Positions 1 through 4,695 of a stretch of 6,048 nt of DNA are shown here, piece after piece. The position numbers and the translations under genes are program-made. A model generated the notes under the pieces. That model was given only the letters and a program-made list of their open reading frames with translations. It had not been told where the DNA came from and did no database searches. Origin of the DNA: Rhizobiaceae bacterium UBA1291 (GTDB lineage Bacteria > Pseudomonadota > Alphaproteobacteria > Rhizobiales > Rhizobiaceae); contig DBUL01000116.1 in NCBI GenBank assembly GCA_002307905.1, positions 1 to 6,048 on the forward strand, read 5' to 3'. The first letter of the stretch is position 1. The number at the start of each line of letters is the position of its first letter.

Positions 1-1
1 C

Positions 2-535
2 GCCGAGCGCGAGCGGATCGCCCGGGCTGCGGTGCAGATCCTCAAGGGCGCGCAGGTGCTGATGATCGGTTCCGGCTCGACGACGGTGCACACGGCCCGG
101 CGCATCGCGGTGGAGATGAAGAACATCACCGTGCTCACCCATTCCTTCGGCGTGGCGACCGTGCTCTCCATCAATCCGACGATCAAGGTCGTCATGCTGC
201 CCGGCGACTATCACGCCACCGAAGGCGCGACCGTCGGCGCCCATGCAGTGTCGTTCCTCAATTCCTTCTACGCCGACTTTGCCATCCTCGGCGCCAGCGG
301 GCTCGGTCCCGACGGCCCGTCCGATGCGCTGCTCGAATGCGGCGCGGTCTATACCGCCATGGTCTCGCGGGCGGCGTGCAGCGTCATCGTCGCCGACCAT
401 TCCAAGCACGACCGGCTGATTCCCGCGCGTTATGCGCCCTGGCGCGACATCACCAACGTCGTCACCGACCAGGCACCGGGCGACAAACTGAGGGAAAGCC
501 TAAACAGCAACGGCGTGAAGCTCACTGTGTGCTGA
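2..535 (+). CDS. DeoR/GlpR-family transcriptional repressor, C-terminal sensor domain (5' end outside window)
   Basis: The reading frame is open from the left edge of the window to the TGA at 533-535. A GTG at 32 is internal, so the gene is cut by the window and its N-terminal helix-turn-helix is not visible. What remains is the DeoR C-terminal sensor domain, which in this family binds a phosphorylated sugar or related metabolite to relieve repression. Visible landmarks are the ligand loop IGSGSTT followed by a helix with paired Arg, the strand LTHSFGVATVL, the segment EGATVGAHAV, then ADFAILGASGL, and near the end ADHSK and TNVVTD. All sit in the usual order and spacing. The ligand loop has Gly where most relatives have Asp (usual form D-S-G-T-T), so the ligand may be atypical. 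The aminopeptidase gene starts 31 bases downstream on the same strand, so the two are probably co-transcribed. The family call is firm; the ligand and targets are unknown. Confidence 0.9.
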   Translation, partial: AERERIARAAVQILKGAQVLMIGSGSTTVHTARRIAVEMKNITVLTHSFGVATVLSINPTIKVVMLPGDYHATEGATVGAHAVSFLNSFYADFAILGASGLGPDGPSDALLECGAVYTAMVSRAACSVIVADHSKHDRLIPARYAPWRDITNVVTDQAPGDKLRESLNSNGVKLTVC

Positions 536-554
536 GAGAAGACGGGTTGCCAAT

Positions 555-559
555 GGGAG
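555..559 (+). promoter_or_regulatory. Ribosome binding site of the P1/DmpA aminopeptidase
   Basis: The sequence GGGAG lies 7 bases before the ATG at 567. It fixes that ATG as the start and lies in the 31-base gap after the DeoR stop. No terminator hairpin or obvious promoter is visible in this gap, which supports co-transcription. Confidence 0.75.
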
Positions 560-566
560 TGACGCC

Positions 567-1673
567 ATGACCAACGACACGACCGCACCCCGCCGAAAGC
601 GCGCCCGCGATTTCGGCATTCCCTTCGACGGCACACCCGGTCCGCTGAACGCCATCACCGACATCGCGGGCATCCATGTCGGCTTTTCTACCCTCCGCGA
701 GGAAAGCCCCCGCCCCGGCCGCAAGCTGCCGGTGCGCACCGGCGTCACTGCCATCCTGCCGCACGCGGCGGCCGATGAACCCGTTCCCGTCTTTGCCGGC
801 ATCCATCGCTTCAACGGCAATGGCGAAATGACCGGCTCGCACTGGATCGAGGACGGCGGCTATTTCGTCGGTCCGGTGCTCATCACCAATACCCACAGCG
901 TCGGCATCACCCATCACGGCGCGGTGCGCTGGATGATCGACCGATATGCCGCGACCTACGAAGGCGACGAGCATCTGTGGATCATGCCTGTGGTGGCCGA
1001 AACCTATGACGGGCTGCTCAACGACATCAACGGCCAGCATGTGACCGTCGATCATGTCTTTGCGGCACTGAACGGCGCGAAACCCGGCCCGGTCGCGGAA
1101 GGCAATGTCGGCGGCGGCGCAGGCATGATCGCCTACGGCTTCAAGGGCGGCACCGGCACCGCCTCGCGACGGATCGCACTCGACGGCGAGCCTTACACGG
1201 TCGCTGCCCTGGTGCAGGCCAATCACGGCCAGCGCGACTGGCTGACGATCGGCGGCCTACCGGTCGGCAAACTGCTGAAGCAGAACGATCCCGGCCTTTC
1301 CGAGCGCGGCTCGATCATCGTGGTGATCGCCACCGACCTGCCGCTCGCGCCCCACCAGTTGCAGAAGCTCGCCCGGCGCGGCGCCATCGGCATCGGCCGC
1401 AACGGCACCATCGGCGGCAACAATTCCGGCGACATCTTCCTCGCCTTCTCAACCGCCAATCCCCATCCAATGCGCCACAAGGCCGGCCCGGTGTTAACTC
1501 TCGAAATGGTCAACGACGAGATCCTCGATCCTACCTATAGCGCCGCAGTCCAATGCATCGAAGAAGCCGTCGTGAACGCCATGATTGCCGCCGAAACCAC
1601 CGGGGGAACTCCGCACGATCGCTATCGCATCGAGGCAATCGATGGCCGGGAAGTCGCGCGACTGCTTCTGTAA
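567..1673 (+). CDS. dmpA: P1/DmpA-family (S58) autoprocessing aminopeptidase, L-aminopeptidase/D-esterase type
   Basis: This 368-residue protein is close to the ~375 residues of DmpA of Ochrobactrum anthropi. DmpA-type enzymes are Ntn-hydrolase-like: the precursor cuts itself before a Ser, which becomes the N-terminal nucleophile of the beta chain. The enzyme then releases N-terminal residues from peptides, amides or esters. The predicted cut is Gly248-Ser249 in ERGSIIVVIATD. The other residues known from the DmpA structure can be placed: Glu145 and Tyr147 in VVAETYDG, Asn219 in VQANHG, and Ser287 in GGNNSGD. The glycine-rich GNVGGGAGM (179-187) and the N-terminal LNAITDIAGIHVG are also typical. 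No signal peptide is visible, so it is probably cytosolic. The gene follows the DeoR regulator and precedes a prolyl-iminopeptidase remnant, which points to peptide or amino-acid-derivative use. Exact substrate preference (L- or D-residues, beta-peptides) cannot be read from the sequence. The gene symbol marks the family, not proven orthology. Confidence 0.93.
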   Translation: MTNDTTAPRRKRARDFGIPFDGTPGPLNAITDIAGIHVGFSTLREESPRPGRKLPVRTGVTAILPHAAADEPVPVFAGIHRFNGNGEMTGSHWIEDGGYFVGPVLITNTHSVGITHHGAVRWMIDRYAATYEGDEHLWIMPVVAETYDGLLNDINGQHVTVDHVFAALNGAKPGPVAEGNVGGGAGMIAYGFKGGTGTASRRIALDGEPYTVAALVQANHGQRDWLTIGGLPVGKLLKQNDPGLSERGSIIVVIATDLPLAPHQLQKLARRGAIGIGRNGTIGGNNSGDIFLAFSTANPHPMRHKAGPVLTLEMVNDEILDPTYSAAVQCIEEAVVNAMIAAETTGGTPHDRYRIEAIDGREVARLLL

Positions 1674-1755
1674 GTGCGCTGATCCCCAAAAACGGGTGGT
1701 AATTGGGTCTCAGTTCATGATCGGTAACGCAATTCTTGACTCCGCTCTCACGTGA

Positions 1756-1956
1756 TTGCTGAACGCGGCCGACAATGGGAAGAAGCGCATCTCGGGGCGC
1801 CATGACGAGGCAACGCCGTTGGTGGTCGCCCCCTATGTCGAGAATATCCCCGGCTGTCGCTGGGTGGTCTTTGAGCAATCGAGCCACATGCCCCACGTGG
1901 AGGAAAAGGAGCTCTGCCTGCAAACCGTCTCGGAATTCCTCAAGGAATACGATTGA
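1756..1956 (+). pseudogene. C-terminal remnant of a prolyl-iminopeptidase-type alpha/beta hydrolase
   Basis: The plus-strand frame ends at TGA 1954-1956 and encodes about 55 residues that match the extreme C-terminus of S33 prolyl iminopeptidases and related amino-acid amidases, normally about 290-300 residues. The two catalytic elements of that end are present: the Asp segment [10 protein letters not shown] and the His segment [12 protein letters not shown], followed by a terminal helix ([11 protein letters not shown]). Homology seems to begin near 1786. Just upstream the frame has unrelated residues and then a TGA at 1753-1755, so there is no room for the nucleophile-elbow Ser, the oxyanion hole or the rest of the fold. 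No ribosome binding site precedes it. It lies 82 bases after the aminopeptidase on the same strand, so it probably was the next gene of the operon and lost its 5' part by deletion. It cannot be active as it stands. Confidence 0.8.
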
Positions 1957-2104
1957 GGCAACACCGACAGAGTGAGCGGTCCGATATCAACACCGGCCGG
2001 GACGATACTGCTGACCCGAATTGCGGCGGTATCGCCACAGTCCCGGGGATGCTGGCAAACAGTCTGCCACGCCCCTGCGTTGTGCCTACTATAATCTTGT
2101 CCAT
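1940..2104 (-). CDS. Short open frame with a strong ribosome binding site, possible truncated gene
   Basis: On the minus strand an ATG at 2104-2102 is preceded by GGGGAG (the GGAG at 2113-2110, 5 bases before the ATG). It opens a 54-residue frame beginning [15 protein letters not shown] and ending at TGA 1942-1940. It lies 55 bases after the cupin stop on the same strand. The last ~6 residues run antisense into the 3' end of the hydrolase remnant, and the preceding residues are Cys/Arg-rich. This looks like the front of a gene fused to unrelated sequence at a deletion point near 1957. I do not recognise the N-terminus. It could also be a chance frame with a good Shine-Dalgarno match. Confidence 0.3.
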   Translation of the reverse strand: MDKIIVGTTQGRGRLFASIPGTVAIPPQFGSAVSSRPVLISDRSLCRCCLNRIP

Positions 2105-2137
2105 TGCTTCTCCCCGTTTTCTTGATCAGCCCCAGTA

Positions 2138-2151
2138 CATTCGCGCGAATG
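2138..2151. repeat. Perfect 14-base palindrome
   Basis: CATTCGCGCGAATG reads identically on both strands. It lies 8 bases downstream of the cupin stop codon and upstream of the short minus-strand frame at 1940-2104. With no loop bases and no following T run it is not a standard intrinsic terminator. It could be a protein binding site or a chance GC-rich palindrome. Confidence 0.45.
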
Positions 2152-2159
2152 ACATCCGC

Positions 2160-2528
2160 TCAGTGTTGGTGTTCGGGCGGCGCGAACAGGATCAGCTCCA
2201 CCCGATCGCCACCATCGACATAGGCGTCATGCCCTGGGGGTATTTCAAAGAAATCACCGGTGCTTATGTGCGTCTCGATGCCGGTGTCGATCATGCGGAC
2301 GACGAGCTTTCCGGAAATACAGTAGCCCGTGTGTCGCATCGGGCAGGCGTCGGGCGAGCCAAGCAACGGTTTCTCGTCGGCCTCCCAGGTCCAGCCGCGC
2401 TCGAAAATCGCGTGCATCCCCGCACTGCCGTCGGCCATCTTGAGAATTGAGATGCCCCCACGCTCCTTCATATCGAGGCGTTGATCAGGCGTTTCGAACC
2501 GTCTTATCTCTATCGCGTTTTCTTGCAT
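2160..2528 (-). CDS. Small single-domain cupin protein
   Basis: This 122-residue protein forms one cupin beta-barrel. The first conserved block is CPMRHTGYCISGKLVVRM (62-79), with His66 where a metal ligand is expected. The second is GDFFEIPPGHDAYV (91-104), with His100 in the canonical PxGxxH position. The usual HxH pair and Glu of cupin motif 1 are absent, as in many small cupins of this group, so metal binding may be weak or differ from the classical set. Upstream is the typical GMHAIFERGWTWEADEKP segment. The frame is open further upstream to 2669, but the start at 2528 is preferred because GGAG lies 6 bases before it and homology begins there. No enzyme activity can be assigned; relatives are often called only cupin-domain proteins. 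It is divergent from the winged-helix/TPR regulator, which may control it. Confidence 0.85.
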   Translation of the reverse strand: MQENAIEIRRFETPDQRLDMKERGGISILKMADGSAGMHAIFERGWTWEADEKPLLGSPDACPMRHTGYCISGKLVVRMIDTGIETHISTGDFFEIPPGHDAYVDGGDRVELILFAPPEHQH

Positions 2529-2534
2529 CGTTTG

Positions 2535-2538
2535 CTCC
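2535..2538 (-). promoter_or_regulatory. Ribosome binding site deciding the cupin start
   Basis: On the minus strand GGAG lies 6 bases before the ATG at 2528-2526. The only upstream in-frame ATG (2669) has no comparable site and would overlap the 5' end of the divergent regulator, so the shorter protein is chosen. Confidence 0.7.
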
Positions 2539-2610
2539 ACTTCTGCTTGAGTCCTGCCATGGTTGAGACAGTTGTACCCGCTGATCTTGTGGCATCTGCT
2601 TCGAGCAAGC

Positions 2611-2641
2611 TTGACGGAGTTCTGAAGATTTCCTGTAGAAT
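2611..2641 (+). promoter_or_regulatory. Candidate promoter of the winged-helix/TPR regulator
   Basis: TTGACG at 2611-2616 is a good -35 match, and CTTGAC is the preferred form in alphaproteobacteria. A -10 match TAGAAT follows at 2636-2641 with 19 bases between; TGTAGA at 2634-2639 is an alternative with 17 bases. Transcription would start near 2648, giving a leader of about 20 bases before the ATG at 2668. The -35 overlaps a palindrome, CAAGCTTG (2606-2613), which could be part of an operator. No clear Shine-Dalgarno precedes the ATG at 2668. The call is by eye only. Confidence 0.4.
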
Positions 2642-2667
2642 CCGGGTTTTCTGCTGTATGTTGTCGC

Positions 2668-4221
2668 ATGGCTTGGTCATTCGGCGACTTTCGACTTGAT
2701 GCGGATCGATTTCAGCTATGCTGTGGAGATGAGCCGGTACGGCTTGAGCCACAGGTGCTTTCCCTGCTCATTTATCTTGTCCGAAACCGTGACCACATGG
2801 TAACCAAGGACGAGATTGTCGCCGCTGTCTGGCAAGGTGAGGCAGTCTCGGACGCCAGCATATCCAGTCGCATCCGCTCAGCCCGCAAAGCCGTCGGCGA
2901 CGACGGTACGCAACAGGCCATGATACGCACAATTCACGGCCGAGGGTTCCGCTTCATTCCCGAGGTACTGACGATTTCACCACCCTTGCATGCGACTCCA
3001 GGGGATTTGGTCCACCGGCCATCCTGTCGTCCCGGCGAGCGTCCCTCGATCGCTGTTCTGCCCTTTCAGCGGCTTGGCGTGGTGCCGGAACTCGCCATAC
3101 TTGGCGACGCGATCCCGCACGAAATCATAGAGGCATTGTCGCGCCTTCGATGGCTTGCCGTCATCGCCAGGGGATCGACCTTTCGCTTCCGACAGGTCGC
3201 CGCAGATGTTGATCTTGTATCGACAGCACTTGCCGCGCGCTACGTCCTGTCCGGGGCCATCGAAAATACCGGTCGTAACATCGCGGTGACCCTTGAGCTG
3301 ACCGACGCCAGCTCGCGCGAGATCATCTGGGCAGACAGGCTTGCGGCTGCCGTTGATGCGGTTCCTGATCTGAGGGCACGAATTGTGGCGCACCTGGTGT
3401 CGGCGCTTGAGGTGCACATACCCGACAACGAGGCGCGCATCGCACGATTGCGCGATCCGGCCGGACTGGACGCCTGGGCGAACTACCACATCGGTCTCGG
3501 TCATCTTTATCGATTCACGGAAACCGACACTGCGTTGGCGAAACGCTGCTTCGAACGGGCAGTTACGGCGGACGCCCAATTCGCGCGCGCCCATGCGGGC
3601 CTGTCTTTCACCAGCTTTGTGGAAGCGTTCCTGCATCTGACGCCGGATCCGGCATTGGCTGCACGCAACGCGCGGCAGCATGCCGAGCGGAGTCTGGAGT
3701 TGGACCCCCTCGACCCCTTTGCGAACTTCACCATGGGGCGCACATTTTGGCTGTCCGACGAGCCCGATATCGCCGCCGAATGGTTGGCACGCGCGACGAC
3801 ACTAAATCCGAACTATGCGCAAGGCTTCTACGCCGCCGGTTTCACGGCAATGATTGCAGGAAATGCGCCTGGCGCACACGCCGCGTTAAACACCTCGCTG
3901 CATCTGAGTCCGCTCGACCCGCTGCTCTATGGCATTCACGGTGTTCGGGCGCTGATGCTGATCCAGCAAGAGGACTATGAGGCCGCAGCCGCCTGGGCCG
4001 ACCGCGCGGCTACCACGCCCGGCGCACATTATCTCATTGCCATGATTGCACTTGTCGCGAACGGCTTGGCCGAGCGTCATGAACAGGCGGCCCGCTGGCG
4101 ACAGAAAGTCCGCCGTCTCAAGCCAGATGCAAATTCGGCGCACTACTTTAGCGCATTTTCGACGCGAGATATGGCATCGCGTGAGCGTATTGCGACAGAA
4201 TTGCGCCGCCAGGGCTTTTGA
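2668..4221 (+). CDS. Winged-helix (OmpR-type) transcriptional regulator with TolB-like domain and TPR repeats
   Basis: This 517-residue protein has three parts. Residues 1-100 are an OmpR/CadC-type winged helix: FGDFRLDADRFQL opens it, LVTKDEI-like VTKDEIVAAVWQG follows, the recognition helix is near 62-76 (DASISSRIRSARKAV), and the wing is IRTIHGRGFRFIPEV. Residues 126-250 are a TolB-like domain of the kind seen in adenylate cyclase/TPR fusions: PSIAVLPFQRLG, then LGDAIPHEIIEALSRLRWLAVIARGS, YVLSGAIENTGRNIAVTLELTDA and IIWADR. Residues ~266-495 are a series of degenerate TPR helices (for example CFERAVTADAQFARAHAGLS, HAERSLELDPLDPFANFTMG and ARATTLNPNYAQGFYAAGF). Unlike CadC, no membrane segment is visible between the DNA-binding and middle parts, so it should be cytosolic. 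There is no phospho-receiver domain; the signal is probably sensed through the TolB-like or TPR part. The start is supported by homology beginning at residue 3, but the ribosome binding site is weak. Divergent layout suggests control of the cupin gene and itself. Confidence 0.9.
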   Translation: MAWSFGDFRLDADRFQLCCGDEPVRLEPQVLSLLIYLVRNRDHMVTKDEIVAAVWQGEAVSDASISSRIRSARKAVGDDGTQQAMIRTIHGRGFRFIPEVLTISPPLHATPGDLVHRPSCRPGERPSIAVLPFQRLGVVPELAILGDAIPHEIIEALSRLRWLAVIARGSTFRFRQVAADVDLVSTALAARYVLSGAIENTGRNIAVTLELTDASSREIIWADRLAAAVDAVPDLRARIVAHLVSALEVHIPDNEARIARLRDPAGLDAWANYHIGLGHLYRFTETDTALAKRCFERAVTADAQFARAHAGLSFTSFVEAFLHLTPDPALAARNARQHAERSLELDPLDPFANFTMGRTFWLSDEPDIAAEWLARATTLNPNYAQGFYAAGFTAMIAGNAPGAHAALNTSLHLSPLDPLLYGIHGVRALMLIQQEDYEAAAAWADRAATTPGAHYLIAMIALVANGLAERHEQAARWRQKVRRLKPDANSAHYFSAFSTRDMASRERIATELRRQGF

Positions 4222-4691
4222 TCCTGTATCTTCCATTGGTGTCTGAACGGCGCAGGTGCGAAGTGCTTCAGAGCTCGCCGAGTAGCGGCTTTAACCTATT
4301 CCTGTTATCGGACGAACAGCTGCTCGAGGTCATTCTTCACAGATCACGACTGACTTGCCGATTCAAGGACACGCCGTGGAGGTCAAGCGCGCACTGAGCC
4401 GCTGGCGATATGCGCATCGTTCATGTTTACTCCAGACGTTCACGGAATGCCTGACGACAGTTGTCTCCGCTTATTCGCAACAGACGACGAGGGTAGTCGA
4501 GATTGTCAATTTGCTGGCGCAAGCACGGGCGGCCGTCCTGGGGAGCGCAGCGACAACTCCATCCTGCGGCAGCTGAAGTGGGATGCCACGGCGGCCGGCC
4601 CTGAATTGCCGAGGGCACGCATGCTCCCTCCACGCCACGCAAGTGAGGAAGAACCCCATTACGAGCCAAGCGACAGGAAGATAAGGCCAGA
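4222..4691. other. 470-base interval without an intact gene
   Basis: Between the regulator stop and the dehydrogenase stop I see no intact gene. Positions 4222-4330 hold nothing I recognise and no clear terminator for the regulator. Positions 4331-4593 are an ISL3 transposase fossil, described separately. Positions 4594-4691 carry a hydrophobic minus-strand frame, also described separately, and a weak inverted repeat, GAGGG...CCCTC, at 4611-4630. Confidence 0.7.
4331..4593 (+). mobile_element. ISL3-family transposase fossil (frameshifted and internally deleted)
   Basis: Two adjacent plus-strand frames together match the N-terminal third of an ISL3-family transposase. Frame one (4331 to about 4516) gives HSSQITTDLPIQGHAVEVK, then the degraded zinc-binding region SRWRYAHRSCLLQTFTECL (the first Cys of the usual C-x-x-x-x-C has become Tyr), then TTRVVEIVNLL. 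The match continues about one base back in phase from 4519: STGGRPGER, then SDNSILRQLKWDATA. About nine residues that normally separate GRPGER from the S-D-x-x-I-L-R-Q-L-K helix are missing, so a small deletion lies near 4548. The family normally has about 400-550 residues. The catalytic DDE region, the transposase start and the terminal repeats are not visible. The fragment is therefore dead. Homology is recognised from memory of the family consensus, not from a search. Confidence 0.72.
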
Positions 4692-4695
4692 TCAC
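4594..4695 (-). pseudogene. Possible N-terminal stub of a membrane protein, cut by the ISL3 fossil
   Basis: On the minus strand a GTG at 4695-4693 overlaps the dehydrogenase stop codon (GTGA arrangement). It has AAGGGA about 5 bases before it, as in translationally coupled operon genes. The first residues form one plausible transmembrane helix, IWPYLPVAWLVMGFFLTC, followed by a charged segment. After about 34 residues the frame runs antisense into the transposase fossil and ends at 4471. This fits a membrane-protein gene, perhaps a transporter subunit, truncated by the insertion. The family is not recognisable from so short a stub, and a chance frame is quite possible. Confidence 0.3.

Noticed and set aside
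522..1226. Long minus-strand open frame (234 codons) opposite the aminopeptidase
   Set aside because: It is antisense to a well-supported DmpA-family gene. Its composition (Asp-, Gly-, Ala- and Arg-rich, with no domain pattern) is typical of the mirror of GC-rich coding sequence.
1675..1740. Stretch with CTGATCCCCAAAAACGGG and GGTAACGC, considered as a possible insertion-sequence end
   Set aside because: It has the look of an IS terminus, but I found no matching inverted repeat, transposase remnant or target duplication nearby, so I do not call it.
1736..1764. TTGACT with a possible -10 about 17 bases downstream, before the hydrolase remnant
   Set aside because: The -10 candidate (CTGAAC) is poor and what follows is a broken gene, so a promoter call is not supported.
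1953..2450. Plus-strand open frame of 165 codons across the cupin
   Set aside because: It overlaps the cupin antisense. The cupin has clear motifs and a ribosome binding site, while this frame has neither.
2977..3681. Minus-strand open frame of 234 codons opposite the regulator
   Set aside because: It lies wholly inside the TolB/TPR regulator gene, with no recognisable motif and Arg/Cys-rich composition. It is a shadow frame.
4611..4630. Inverted repeat GAGGG...CCCTC considered as a terminator for the dehydrogenase transcript
   Set aside because: The stem is only five pairs with mismatches inside and no T run on the minus strand.
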